This document shows, in pieces, positions 47,120 to 58,540 of a stretch of DNA of 64,000 bases. Position numbers and translations under genes: made by a program. The first letter of the stretch is position 1. Each line of letters begins with the position of its first letter. The stretch comes from Timema cristinae (Eukaryota > Arthropoda > Insecta > Phasmatodea > Timematidae): the NCBI GenBank assembly GCA_039000515.1, contig JBCFYV010000024.1, forward strand, positions 40,112,533 through 40,176,532, read 5' to 3'. Below the pieces are notes generated by a model. The model saw only the letters and a program-made list of their open reading frames with translations. It was not told the origin of the DNA and did not search any database.

Positions 47120-48201
47120 GTGTGGTCAATTGTACTAAGGCGTCATTCTTGTCTCATCTGGTTTGATGGTGATGGAGCTCGAATAAAGGGCGAGTGGATA
47201 GACAGGGCGATAAATGAAGTCCTAAGAAGAGTGGGTGAGAAGCTAACCTGTGAAGAAGTCCTAAGAAGAGTGGGTGAGAAGCTAACCTGTGAAGAAGTCC
47301 TAAGAAGAGTGGGTGAGAAGATAACCTGTGAAGAAGTCCTAAGAAGAGTGGGTGAGAAGATAACCTGTGAAGAAGTCCTAAGAAGAGTAGGTGAGAAGAT
47401 AGCCTGTGAAGAAGTCCTAAGAAGAGTGGGTGAGAAGATAACCTGTGAAGAAGTCCTAAGAAGAGTGGGTGAGAAGATAGCCTGTGAAGAAGTCCTAAGA
47501 AGAGTGGGTGAGAAGATAACCTGTGAAGAAGTCCTAAGAAGAGTGGGTGAGAAGATAGCCTGTGAAGAAGTCCTAAGAAGAGTGGGTGAGAAGATAACCT
47601 GTGAAGAAGTCCTAAGAAGAGTAGGTGAGAAGATAGCCTGTGAAGAAGTCCTAAGAAGAGTGGGTGAGAAGATAACCTGTGAAGAAGTCCTAAGAAGAGT
47701 GGGTGAGAAGATAGCCTGTGAAGAAGTCCTAAGAAGAGTGGGTGAGAAGATAACCTGTGAAGAAGTCCTAAGAAGAGTAGGTGAGAAGATAGCCTGTGAA
47801 GAAGTCCTAAGAAGAGTGGGTGAGAAGATAGCCTGTGAAGAAGTCCTAAGAAGAGTGGGTGAGAAGATAACCTGTGAAGAAGTTCCCAAGAAGAGTGGTG
47901 AGAAGATAACCTGTGAAAGTCCTAAGAAAGTGGGTGAGAGATAACCGTTTTAGATGTGATTCTTCAGTGCAAAGCAAACTGGATTGGACACAACCTTAGG
48001 AAGGACTGTCTTCGGCATGACGTCATAGAAGGAAAGTTTGAGGGAAAGAGGAACTTAGGAAGGAGGATTCAAATATTGGATGAATTGAAGAAAATAAGAA
48101 AATTCTGGGAGCTGAAGGAGGAGGCTTATGACAGGGTGCATTGGCGGTCCAAGTTCACTGACAAAAAGAATGGACGTGTCGTAAGACATAACACCTACTA
48201 A
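47120..48201 (+). pseudogene. RTE-like LINE C-terminal coding remnant with internal repeat expansion
   Basis: Before the repeats: GEWIDRAINEVLRRVGEK. After them, in another frame: KANWIGHNLRKDCLRHDVIE, GKFEGKRNLGRRIQILDEL and WELKEEAYDRVHWRSKF. These match the segment downstream of the reverse transcriptase in arthropod RTE-type LINEs (WTDRV.NEEVLRRVGE... NWIGHILRR.CLL..VIEGK..G.R). Between the two flanks the EEVLRRVGEK segment has become an 18-copy array. A frame break near 47941 and the missing reverse transcriptase make it a dead fragment. Long open frames on either strand exist because the unit is a multiple of three. Confidence 0.78.
47213..47941 (+). repeat. 39-bp minisatellite, 18 full units, born from LINE coding DNA
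   Basis: Each unit encodes EEVLRRVGEK plus ITC, IAC or LTC. From unit 5 to 15 ITC (ATAACC) and IAC (ATAGCC) units alternate strictly, giving a 78-bp higher-order repeat. Units 1-2 are LTC and the last ones are degenerate (EEVPKKSGEK, ESPKKVGER), as expected at array edges. Confidence 0.95.
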
Positions 48202-48214
48202 GAAATAATACATT

Positions 48215-48330
48215 CGTAATGGCTTTCCACTATCTTTCAAAGAGCAAATGTGGGTGTACTTCCTCTAAATAGTACCTTCCTCAGTCTAACTTATCATTGT
48301 AACTATTATGATAGCCCGGTTGGGACGTAA
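48215..48330 (+). mobile_element. SINE family B tail fragment
   Basis: AATGGCTTTCCACTATC, AAATGTGGGTGTACTTCC and GATAGCCCGGTTGGGACG are the body and tail of the family. Confidence 0.5.
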
Positions 48331-48339
48331 AACAGTAAA

Positions 48340-49310
48340 CACGTAATATTTATACTTTTTCCCCTAAATTATATTTAATAATTTGGTCAATTCTCATAGT
48401 TCATATCAAAAAACCCCCAGATACCCATGTAATTTAGATTTTAAATATTTTCAGATATATGTAGTTTTTAAAAGGCAAGTCTTTACATTGGATTTCTTTG
48501 AATGACTATCATTTTTAAATAATGTCATGTTGCATTTCACCATAGTACAAAAATTCTCTATTTTGTTAGTAACATTTTACACCTAAACTAAAAATTTAAA
48601 AAAACCTAAACTGTTAAATTAGTAATTTTACAACTCAATTATTTATTTTTCTATATTTTAGTTTGTTGTATTCTCTGTTTGCTTTCGCAGCTAGTCATGG
48701 AATTGAATAGCATTTATAAATATATATAAAAATATGTATTTAGATTTTTGTAATTTATGATTCAATAACCAATCATGTATCAACTTCAAAGAACTTATTA
48801 CATCTGGAAGTATAGCAGGTTTACTGATCCATTACGACAGATAACAAGTAAATAATTTATAAACTGTAAACATAAAAAAAACATAAAAAAGCTTGGAACG
48901 GAAAAACAAAAACAAATTAGTGTTTCAAATTGATTTTACATGTAAACCGTCCACGATGCTTTGAATTTTAAAATTTGTGATTTTACATAATAATATATAC
49001 GTCATTGATTGAAATTTTGAAAGTAGGGTCATCGTCTATTTTACAAAGCCAGCTGATTTTATTACACGTCCGCTGAAGATAATTAAATTAAATTGTTAAT
49101 GCCTCTGACATTTAATAAATATTTTTACAGCGTAAAATGTATGAAGTTTTGAATATGGATTTTAGCATTATTTAAAAAAGCACTTTGTATGTGTGTTTTT
49201 TTAACGTATAGCATAGTCGACCGTGAAAGATGCAGTATCTAATTCTGTTGCTTTATACGTAAAATTTCAGCCGTATGTGGTAACAGAGCCTTGACCAGGG
49301 TATATCATGT
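48340..49310. other. AT-rich stretch, nothing recognised
   Basis: No exon or mobile-element end was identified in this segment. Confidence 0.5.
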
Positions 49311-49319
49311 TGGTTGTCT

Positions 49320-49565
49320 ACACGTCTTACCTGAGATGAGATGATAGTGATTATCGTACGAAGGTGCGGAGCTATTGGCAATCTTAAACCTAACACCTAA
49401 CGTTTTCAGACCATGGTGATCATAGAAACAGTTCCGTCTTTCGGAAAAAATAATATTTATGTTACCATCGGAAATCGAACCTAAGACCTCCAGATAAGTA
49501 GTCAGGGGTGCTGACCACTAGACCAATAGTTAGGTACGAGTATGGTAGTGGATCATGGTTTCATC
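49320..49565 (-). mobile_element. tRNA-like SINE, TAGTGGTCAGC type
   Basis: Minus strand: TTGGTCTAGTGGTCAGCACC, box B GGTTCGATTTCCG, ACAGAAC-like GAAACTGTTTCTATGATCACC and ATGGTCTGAAAACG (read in parts), matching the SINE unit that forms the palindrome at 1181-1590. Confidence 0.72.
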
Positions 49566-49654
49566 AATATTTGTTTTAAATTTACCATAATATATGCTAA
49601 TTTATTATCGTAATAAGACGCGGTTATAAAAATCATTATATATCCTACTTAAAA

Positions 49655-49980
49655 AAGGTGGGATGGTAAGGGATGGAAAAAAAATCCAGTGTTTGACCAG
49701 TTTTTATGACAAAATATTTTTTTATTCAAAATAAATAAAATATTGCTCCATTAGAACATAGAATTTATTTTTCTTCACATGGTGAACTCATAATTTCTTG
49801 AATATCTGTCAAGGTTGTCCTGGAATTTAACGACAACTTTTTCACTTCATTTAACAAGTTTTTCATCTCATACCGCTATGCTCATGAGATATATTCAACA
49901 CGTGAAGAAATTTAAATTCTATGTTTGTACTTGAGCTAAAACAGCGACCTCTTTTCGCGTCCCGTTCCATCCCACCTTAA
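49655..49980 (+). mobile_element. Dispersed repeat family G, best copy with inverted ends
   Basis: Begins AAAGGTGGGATGGTAAGG and ends CCATCCCACCTTAA. The interior matches 23540-23882 (CTTCACATGGTGAACTC, AGATATATTCAACACG). Non-coding. Confidence 0.65.
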
Positions 49981-51419
49981 GCCATATGGAAGGTTAAATT
50001 GATCCCAATCTAAACAACTAGATCTACGTCATGAATGGCTTCGTCAGTGAAATTGAAAGGTCACAAAGTGATAAAGTTTTGATTGGACCCGTTGAAACGT
50101 AAAAATCTGAAAGTAACTGAACAAAAAGTACAAAACAGTACTATCATAAAATAACTTATAGAAATAATAGAAACTCAAGGATTATCGTGAAAACTTTGTA
50201 GAATTTGTTTTATCAAAGTTTCCGACGAGTTTGGCAGCTAACATGGAGGGGAGGGAGAGGTTTATAACTTTACCTCTTTGGGTTAAAGTTTGGAACTGAA
50301 TACTAGTTGGGACGTTAAAGCAAGCTGCATTGTTTTGGGATCGTCTGTGTAGTAGCGCTTTTCTGAATATCAGCTTCATATTAGTATACCCTGTTGGCAG
50401 TTTCCTGCTAGATTTAACTGACACATTGGGCGGAATAAGATCAAAGCGAAAGATGGATCTAGAAGATATTCTCTTTGCTAAGCGGATAAGGTTCGGGTTA
50501 TTTCTTTATGTAAAGATGAGAAAGGATGCTCATGGAATATGCTTCAAGATTTATAAATAAGGTCAGCTATGGTACTAAATTTATCATCACTTAGGTAATA
50601 ATGGAATATGGAAATCCGAAAAACACTAAATACATGTCTATTGAAGGGACTAAATATGCAGAGCTAAACACAAATATTAATCAAGATACTTGACCGCATG
50701 TATTTACGAAACTATATCCGCTTGGAGATTTAATACTAAAAGTATTCTTCAACTACTTTATTGTTTCATTGGGGAGTAAAATATAAACCACGAGTAAAAG
50801 ACCAAAGGAATACGAACTAAGAGTAAAAAATTTAGTCACTACAATAGCTGTAGCGCCACACAGCTAGATTAACATTACATACGGAAATAATGTGAATTTA
50901 GAGTAAAATATAGAAGAAGATAGATAACCAAAAAGTGTGGGACAAAGATATGTAATTTAACTGAGCCGGTATGTCTAGATTATCAAACATAAACGCCATC
51001 TTAGATTAAGGTCATACATGATCAAAAACGTCCAAATTTATATTTATATTGATATTTATGAAGTTATTTGTGAATAGGTTGAAATAATTATGTTTGTTAC
51101 AAACTTAGCCAACCTAATAACCAGAAGTGTTTTTCTATAAATCTTCAGATTATGATACACGTACATATTCTCTGTGATGTCGAATTAAATTCAGATATTA
51201 GCAGTATTATAATAATTAATTTAGTAATAACATTTAGGCTAAAGTCACTCTTGGTGTAATTTTAAACAACTTTTGAATCACAATATTAGTCTAATTTATA
51301 TCTGGGTTCTAGTTAATTTATCTTGTGATAGGTGGATTTTATGAACCCATGATTCTTGGCTTGACTTTTTGTGATAATAGCATTCACGAATACAAACTTG
51401 ATACCCTCCATCCCCCTCC

Positions 51420-51610
51420 CCGTTTGACCTGTACGCATTGTTATCTTTACTATGCTAATGTAATAGTAATGCGAAAGATAAAGATTTAGAGGAAATATAT
51501 CCTAATTTGTGTGGAAAGAGAGGAAAATACCTCCTCAGTACACATGACGTCCCTCTCACTGGCAAACCAGAATAAAGGAGCTTGACATTTAGACTGTGGG
51601 CCCACTGAAA
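51420..51610 (-). mobile_element. SINE family B fragment
   Basis: Body and head in reverse (GAGGAAATATATCC, CACCTCCTCAGTACAC-like). The tail and box B are eroded. Confidence 0.5.
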
Positions 51611-51654
51611 TAGTACTATCAACCGCCCTGTTTTATCTTTACTATTACTGCTGA

Positions 51655-51990
51655 CCTCCTCTGTGGTCTAGATGTCAGAATTCCTGACTACAGGTCCAAT
51701 TATCCCGGGTTCGATCTCCGGCGGTTCCGGATTTATCTGTTAAGTGTTAGGTCTGTAACGGGATCAAATCAGCCTCGTGAGGAGAAATGCGGAGCTACTT
51801 GAAGGAAAAATAGCGGATCTGGTCTAGAAAACTGAGACTAATAGCCAGGTGGATTAGTTGTGCTGACCACGTGAAAATTATCTATCAGCACAGGTTGACA
51901 CTTATCTTTGCCAACTGACGGCGGCCGCTTGGTCAGTATGGCTTGATTATGGCTGACACCATGGAGTTATGATTGCTTCAAATTTGCCTA
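51655..51990 (+). mobile_element. SINE family F, copy 2 with tRNA-like head
   Basis: CCTCTGTGGTCTAGATGTCA and box B GGGTTCGATCTCC form the head. The body has CAGCCTCGTGAGGAGAAATG, GGTCTAGAAAACTGAGAC, TTGTGCTGACCACGTG and CTTGGTCAGTATGGCTTG. It extends past 51990 with CCTAACGCAAGTGGGG. Confidence 0.75.
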
Positions 51991-52545
51991 ACGCAAGTGG
52001 GGTTATTGGTGTTTGGGACTGCACTTGTAAGGAACACATTATCGCTCGTATCTTGTTGGTTTTGGTAGTTTGCGAATAATAATATCCGTTTTAGCCTAAT
52101 TAAGAACTAAAGTATCTCTGAAGGGGCTAGGAAACGTCTGAAATGAATAATGCTTAAGAGGGTTGTCTACCGCCGCGCTGATAGTCGTTGCTGACGTTCA
52201 GAAACTAACCATTATTAAACAAGGGGTTTTATTTTAATTTTAAAATATAGCTATCGTCAAAATTGAAGCTAAAACTCATGTATTTATGTCTTTTGACCTT
52301 GAATTTTGAGTTAATCATCGTTTAAAAAATAATCGTGTAGAGGTGAAGTCAGCTAATCTTTATCGTTCTGCCCGAAATGCCACAGTTTTATGAGCTATGT
52401 TAGTTGTTAGAGACATATTATAGCCTCCATAAAACAAATAGTCATATCTTGATATTTCCCTTTAATATAGTTGGTGCTCTTAACGTTATAGCCCACTGGT
52501 AAAGCCCTATGAGTAATCCCTTATACACAGGTGTTCCCAAGTTAA

Positions 52546-53100
52546 ACGGCTAAACTTTGAAAATCGGTAGTGGATCAAAAAACTAACTCAAAATGTGTTT
52601 TGGAGACTTGATCGTTTCGCTTCCTTTCCACGCAAATAGGAAAAAACTAAAAAAAAAAGTTAGGTATTTAATAAAATATTTTATTTATTTGGTTCAAATT
52701 GACTGCCTCCAGCCTCGAAACGAGCAATGCACCTATCAATGACAGAACGAGTGGCTGACCGACATTGTGCTACTGTTGTTTCTTCGCACGCTTGCGTTAT
52801 CCTTTGTAATGATTGAAGGTCATTAACAGACACTTCACTTCATTCACTTTTTGCTTGAGAGCTCCCCATACAAAAACATTTAATGGCGTTAAATCAGGTG
52901 AACTTAGAGGCCAAGCCACAGGTCCAGCACGACTGATCTATCTTCCAGGAAAATAAGCCATTGCTCTATGGAACCCTGCAAAAAAATGTTTTATTTAGTT
53001 TTTTGCTGTTTGTGCGAAAAGGAAGCGCAAACAAGCAAATCTCCCAAATACATTTTGAGTTAGTTTTTTGATACACTACAACTTCCCAGAGTTTAGCCCT
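52546..53100. mobile_element. TTAA-flanked DNA transposon, 555 bp, internally deleted
   Basis: TTAA lies at 52542-52545 and 53101-53104. The left end ACGGCTAAACTTTG and right end (reverse) AGGGCTAAACTCTG start inverted repeats of about 100 bp that share TATCAAAAAACTAACTC and GCGCTTCCTTT-like words. The core is the C-terminal part of a transposase on the minus strand. Confidence 0.8.
52681..52935 (-). pseudogene. Transposase C-terminus remnant (WPLSSPDLTPLNVFVWG)
   Basis: Minus strand: RAGPVAWPLSSPDLTPLNVF, VWGALKQKVNE, then a frame change, then VNDLQSLQRITQACEETT, CRSATRSVIDRCIARFEAGG and a TAA stop. It has the same SPDLTPLDFFLWG-type block as the remnant at 25571-25813. One frameshift is present and the N-terminal two thirds are absent, so it is not functional. 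Confidence 0.82.
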
Positions 53101-53156
53101 TTAACCCGAGAATACACTGTATATAATCGCGGAACTTTGAATTTTAGTGGTTGCTA

Positions 53157-53422
53157 TGAATACCTGGTAGTCTAGGGGTAAGGTGTCAGAAATCTGTGCT
53201 GGGGGTCCGGGGTTCAATACTGTGTCCCGGCACAGATTTATCTGATTGGCAAACCCTTCCTTAACCTCTGAAAAGACATCTTGTGAATGTGGGGAATGCC
53301 AGGCCTCCACCGTGGTTCGGATTCCACGTTAAACTGTAGGTCCTCCATTTCATATCACAATACCATTACACATTAATGTGTGTATAACCCGAGTGGGTAG
53401 AAAGACGCGGTGATTATAATAA
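53157..53422 (+). mobile_element. SINE family C copy 6 with 16-bp target duplication
   Basis: The head ACCTGGTAGTCTAGGGGTAA lacks the first bases. Box B GGTTCAATACTG; body TTTATCTGATTGGCAAACC; tail CCCGAGTGGGTAGAAAGACG. TTTAGTGGTTGCTATG at 53143-53158 and TTTAGTAGTTGCTATG at 53423-53438 flank it. Confidence 0.92.
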
Positions 53423-53939
53423 TTTAGTAGTTGCTATGGCAGGCGATGAAACTGAAATTCGGACAAATACATCATATAATTATTAATAATAAAATACATA
53501 TACCGCTGCATTCACTTTTTTTAGTTTATAAATTGATTATACAATATTATTTAAAACCAGGAATTTAATCAGTATTTATTGTTAAATATTAATAAAACCT
53601 GGCCCCTTTTTACCAGATAAACCACAATATTGTGGTCAGTGACAGAGGAGAAACTCGACAACACATTCCTGAAATATGCATTGATTTTAATTACGGTAAA
53701 AAATAATTTATTAATACATATTTATCTTTGTAAAATATGAGCACAGGCGAGGCTTAATTAGCTTATTAATATGTTTAGCAAAAAATGTATGGTCTTATAG
53801 TTACATTTTAATTGAGCTATGTTTATTAGTAATTTAGGGTGTTCTAGTTCGTTAGGACATTAGGAATTTGGGATGTTGGTCTATTTATAGAGTTACTTTA
53901 TATTATTCGACAAAGGGTAACACTTAGAGAATTACTTTA

Positions 53940-54672
53940 CACTCTGTCCACAGCGTCTCATTACACATTCGGGCTATCCCTATTTATATAAATTACGTTA
54001 ATAGAGATAGGATTAGAAAGTTAGAATCTAGATAGAAAAGTATCCTCATTCGCGTGGTGAAAGAGTGGAAAATTATTTAGTAAATCCACTCAAGACACCC
54101 GACCGGTATTCTAACCCCAATCTCCCCTTCATCGGCAATCAAGTCTATTGCGAGAGTGACTCCTTATACCAGTGGTTCTAAACATTTGTTTCCCTGGCGC
54201 TCACTTCTTAGAGTTGGATTAGGGCTACCACCCCCTCCCTCACTCCCTCCCAAAGGTAAATGTAAGCAGACTGAAATCACGAAAGTAACCTCAAATTCAT
54301 GATACATTCTACATTCATATTTCATTATTTCAAACTAAATTATTAATATTTATTAAAGTATAAGTACATTCTTCCTGGCATATTTATAGTTTTTAATGAA
54401 TAAATACACGTTAAAACATAACAATAATGTTAAAGTTTACAAACTTAAGTAATTAAACGTAATCTTAAAATTGTAGAAAATAAATATTAAAATAAATGTA
54501 AGAACCTTATGTTAAAATATTTTTTGCCTGTTAATATTAACATAAAAGTATTGTTGTAATATTCATAAAAACCTAAACATACCTCTTCAGCCCCCTTATA
54601 ATTTATATCTTCACTAAAAACCAAAATAAGGTTAATAAACACCGCCTTAGACCATTCGACCACCGAAGTGAA
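53940..54672 (-). mobile_element. SINE family B copy split by a hAT element
   Basis: The tail and body are at 53940-54169 and the 5' head at 54645-54672 (minus strand CACTTCGGTGGTCGAATGG, TCTAAGGC). The interruption is the hAT element below, which duplicated 8 bases of the SINE. Confidence 0.82.
54170..54644. mobile_element. Non-autonomous hAT transposon, 475 bp
   Basis: Starts CAGTGGTTCTAAACATTTG, the classic hAT end, and finishes with the imperfect inverse (GTTAATAAACACCG). The 8-bp target duplication CCTTATAC (54162-54169) / CCTTAGAC (54645-54652) has one mismatch. No coding frame. Confidence 0.85.
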
Positions 54673-55699
54673 ATACTTTCTTTGTTTAGCAATTTTAACT
54701 TTTAAAAATACTAGTTTATCTTTTTGGTTATGGCAATTCTTTATAGTGACGAATTATTATAATATATGGCCTTATGAAAATATTCAGCTACTAATATTTT
54801 TGGCAAAACTTTCGAATAAAAAAAACAGAAATTGGTGTAATTTTTTAACTGTTTGCCATTTTTTTATTCTATGAAAAAATTGCTATTTATTTTATCATCT
54901 GTGTGTCCTGATATTCACATTCCCTTTTAAATTCCATTAGCTTTTAATATCGATCGCTTACTATCCATATTAACTATCCACATATTTATATTAACGTTGT
55001 TAGAGGTGACGAAAGTGGGGATTACAGTTAATGCATCAGCTTTTGAGTCGAGGTAGAGTGGAAAATGATCCCAGGGAAAATAACTTGAGTACCCCTGAAT
55101 GGTGTTTGTAAAACCTGACCAGACGATACGGACACCTTTATCCGTGTGTCCACAACACACATGTAAAACCTATGTTTTTTTTATCAACACTCGGTGAAAT
55201 ATACCTTGATTTTCTTACTATTCTCATTGGTGTGACCTATTTGTTGTTGGCAGGATTGAAATCGCCTACCCCAACCCCTTCCCCTCTTGTTGAGTAGGTA
55301 TGAGCAGTCTTCACATAATATTCAAACGAGTCCTGTTGTTATTACACTGGATATCATCGTTCAGAGAACTGCAAGGTTACTATTGGTAAACAGCGTATTT
55401 ATTCTCTCGTTTTCGTGTAGTCAATCTCCTCTTAAATATAAGACAAGTTCTGCAACGCCATTAGCTCCTTCTTACCTTAGCACACCACCTTTAGACATAA
55501 CTGAAAGCGAGAGATGAGAGAGAGAGAGAGAGAGAGTGAAAATAAAGCTAAACCCCGCATTTCCCTCAGTGATGATATTGGGTGTAACGCATTGTACACG
55601 ATCGCCGCGCGTGAAGATGGGCCCGTTTTACCGAGTCATTGTGAATAAGTTTTTGTTGGAAGTGGACGATCGGTTTCAGTTTAAGTTTATCGCGTGTTG

Positions 55700-56080
55700 T
55701 GTGATGTGTATCGTCTCTCTAACTATTATATATTTTTATATATATATATATATATATATCGTATTTATTATATTTACATGGCTTCTCATCTAGGCGGTGA
55801 TAGATTGAACTCTACCTAAAGAAAACGTGACATTCAGTAAAACTGGTGATGTTATGGTTCTCTTTTGACTTTATCGCTTTCCCAAAACCTTAACGCGCCT
55901 TTATTTCTATTGCATCACGATCAGGAGCTACAAGGTAAGCAGATACAAGTACCAAGATGAGTATTTATTTACAAAGCTACTAATAGTCCATCCCATTTCT
56001 CTTGTCTATTTAAAAGTGGCCCTACATTATTATATAGTATTGTTTTGAATATCTGTACCCTCACCCCCAATGATTATTAT
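55700..56080. other. Unassigned stretch with (TA)n
   Basis: (TA)n at 55738-55759 and an (AAT)n/(ATT)n run at 56072-56095. A GC-richer piece at 55545-55690 has an open frame on the plus strand but no recognisable protein or splice sites. Confidence 0.4.
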
Positions 56081-56082
56081 TA

Positions 56083-56300
56083 TTATTATTATTATAATTA
56101 GGGGTATTTAGCGTGCAATTTCTGGAACTACTGATTAAAACAAAACACTACTTACAATCTAACTTAAATCTTGATAAATCATAATGTATAACCCCTTGTG
56201 GTTAATTCATCACTGTGAAAGGGGAAACCCACATTTAACCAATGATACATTTTTCGGTCGTACCGGGAGTCAAACCCAGGACCTTTAGCTCAGTATGAGT
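56083..56300 (-). mobile_element. SINE family E copy 2
   Basis: Minus strand: TACTGAGCTAAAGGTCCTGG, box B GGTTTGACTCCCGG, then AAATGTATCATTGGTTAA, CCCCTTTCACAGTGATGAAT, and a tail GCACGCTAAATACCCC next to (AAT)n. Confidence 0.75.
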
Positions 56301-56312
56301 GCGGTTTTATAG

Positions 56313-56620
56313 GTATTGATAACATCAATCAAAAGGGACAATAAATTGTATATCACATAACTTCACGTGAGAATACACAAAAGTAAATCCATACCCTGAT
56401 TTTGGCAGGATAAACAGTATCTGGTAGTTACTAAAGTTACTCAAACTTTACTTACATCCATTACTGTTTCCAGACTGTGGTCTGGGTCATGTTTTTTATT
56501 CAAACCATGTATTTCCCACTACCGGCCTGCTAGGCCTCTCCAAATTAATTTTAATACATTCATACATCAAGTCATCTTATCTTCAGTTGTCACTTTTAAT
56601 AGATTATAAATTAACACTAA
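56313..56620. repeat. MITE-like element with imperfect inverted ends
   Basis: The left end TATTGATAACATCAATCAAA with CATAACTTCACGTGAG is roughly mirrored by ACATCAAGTCATCTTATC and ACTTTTAATAGATTATAA on the right. Related pieces lie at 21275-21310, 23115-23200 and 26930-27010. Confidence 0.5.
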
Positions 56621-57223
56621 TAATATAATACAACGTTAACAATGTTGGCAGCAAAGAAATAAATTTGTATTTTCTAAACTGTTCTTCTAAGCAAAATCAG
56701 GGTAGGCCCATATTAACTTTTTCTAATTATATGATATGTCCAACCGAAACTAAACAAATACATATTTCGACATATTCTTCTTTATTTTTCTTCCAACCAT
56801 CTCATACGTCAGAATCAAAAACTACCACGGTTTAGAAGGAGCCATATTTTTCTCTCAAAAAGTAACACATATAAATGAAGTTTATCACAACCAACAATGC
56901 TTTGAGCAATGTCAATACAAGTATTTAGTAGTTTACCTCAATAATATAATAATTATGGGATTCAAATAGTTTCTGTGTTATAGTTCGTCCACACTAAAGA
57001 AATGCGGCCCCTTTCTACATTTTATTTAGTACCTCCATTTAACTCTAAATTGCAAGCACTTGAAGCCTAATCAACCTTAACTGCTTCAGTTCTATTTTGG
57101 TAAACAATTTGTTTTAAAACGGTTTGAATTCGTTGACTGTGTTTAGTTTACATTATGTTACATTTACGTTATGTGAATCCTTAATTCACATTACGTTTCC
57201 TTATGTTACGTTAACATTTTGTG

Positions 57224-57343
57224 ACCCGCCTTGGTGGCGTAGTTAGCTAACGCGCAACTTAGCTCATCCCTATTCTATTGGCATAGGTAGTATATAGGTG
57301 TTTAACCCGTAAGAGGGGAGGGGGGTCGAGACGTGGTGTTAAA
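57224..57343 (+). mobile_element. SINE family A copy with internal deletion
   Basis: Head ACCCGCCTTGGTGGCGTAGT joins directly to late body ATCCCTATTCTATTGGC and tail TTTAACCCGTAAG ... GAGACGTGGTG. Box B and mid body are deleted. Confidence 0.75.
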
Positions 57344-57615
57344 AACAAAACAAAAAATAGAAAAAACACTTATTTAGGTTTATCCTTCTATAGTTCCAAA
57401 AGTGGCGTTGCCTTATTCGATTCTATCGCTGATTTTTATCCTCATCTTTTATACGTCATTTTTCTTGCACTTCTTGCCTTGTTCTACCTTTATTTCACGT
57501 TGAATACGCAATGTGTGACCGTGGACCCATTGTGTCAGTTTTTTTGTGTGCTATGGTTGTATATTTCATTCAATAACTTTCTGGCACTAAGATATCGATT
57601 ACGTTTTGAACTCAC

Positions 57616-57700
57616 CCATGTGTTGGAAGACTGTCGACTTCACCTGCGATCCGTGGTTTGGATGCAGGTATATCTTCTTGGCCGCATTCGCGAGGCCCTT
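57616..57700 (-). CDS. Exon of an unidentified gene (KGLANAAKKIYLHPNHG)
   Basis: A strong pyrimidine-rich acceptor (GTTTTGTGTTGTTTTCAG) precedes 85 bases encoding KGLANAAKKIYLHPNHGSQV and KSTVFQHM, followed by donor ATGG|GTGAGT. The open frame, splice signals at both ends and balanced residue content support a genuine coding exon with exit phase 1. I cannot name the family. It may belong to the same minus-strand gene as the exon at 61276-61422, but phase compatibility cannot be tested without the exons between them. Confidence 0.6.
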
Positions 57701-57839
57701 CTGAAAACAACACAAAACAATACCCTCATAAAAAAAAGGCGGGTAAACGTGGATATAAAGGCGATTTGGTTAGTGTAAATGATAGTTACAGTTGGTCACG
57801 TGAGACGAAGATGTCTTGTGTGTTTCTCCTATAAAGGGC

Positions 57840-58132
57840 GTGGTGACCTGGCGATCTAGGGGTAAGGTGTCAGACTTCTATGCTGGCGGCCGGGTTCAAT
57901 CCTCGGTCCCGGCACAGATTTATCTGATTACCAAACCCTTCCTTCACCTCTGACAAGACATCTTATGAATGTGGGAATGCCAGGCCTCCACCGTGGTTCG
58001 GATTCCACGTTAAACTGTAGGTCCTTCATTTAATCTCACAATCACCCTACCATTACACATTAGCGTAAGTGCGTATAACCCGAACGGGTAGTAAGACGCG
58101 GTGCTAATAATAATAATAATAATAATAATAAT
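57840..58132 (+). mobile_element. SINE family C copy 7 with 12-bp target duplication
   Basis: Full-length GTGACCTGGCGATCTAGGGG to (AAT)n. CCTATAAAGGGC at 57828-57839 and CCCATAAAGGGC at 58133-58144 are the target duplication (one mismatch). Confidence 0.92.
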
Positions 58133-58144
58133 CCCATAAAGGGC

Positions 58145-58540
58145 AACTGCTGATGACTGGGCGATCGGAGTTTGAATCCCTGTTAGGTCTAATGAAGGTG
58201 AAGAATGACCCTGGGCATAGGACGAATCCTGGGTAGCTCAGTGGCGTACTAAGCTAAAGGTTCCGGGTTTGATTCCCGTGTCCAGGTGTCATTTTTCAAT
58301 TTTCAGAATATGATATCTAGATGGAGTAATCCTCAATAAAAAGCATAATAATAGCTTTGGCTATTTGATTTTAATGAGGGTGTTTTTTCCTAAAGCGGTT
58401 TAACATTATCCTTCCCAACAAATGCTGGTAGACTATCTCTAAAATTTCTTTCATCTTCCCTACCCCCTATAGTAATCACCATATAGGCCTATACGTATAA
58501 GCTAAACAGCTACGAGTAGTATGGCGTGGTGATTACAAAT
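58145..58540 (+). mobile_element. SINE family B copy interrupted by a tRNA-like insert
   Basis: Box B GAGTTTGAATCCCTG at about 58165 and the late body/tail from 58369 (TTAATGAGGGTGTTTTTTCC, AGCTACGAGTAGTATGGCG) belong to one B SINE. Between them, 58200-58368 carries GGGTAGCTCAGTGGCGTACT and GGGTTTGATTCCCG, a head like those of families E and 62470-62560. A further B scrap lies at 58545-58690. Confidence 0.6.

Noticed and set aside
47143..47889. Minus-strand open frame of 248 codons over the repeat array
   Set aside because: A 39-bp repeat keeps one frame open on each strand. The minus translation (SPTLLRTSSQ repeats) has no flanking homology, while the plus strand is flanked by LINE protein text.
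50182..50560. Overlapping open frames on both strands around 50.2-50.5 kb, including LHRRSQNNAAC
   Set aside because: A faint look of retroelement text, but no conserved reverse-transcriptase or endonuclease motif could be placed, so no call was made.
58226..58295. Possible tRNA gene (GGGTAGCTCAGTGG ... GGGTTTGATTCCCG)
   Set aside because: A- and B-box words are present, but the acceptor stem and anticodon arm do not pair and similar heads recur as SINEs, so it is a SINE head.
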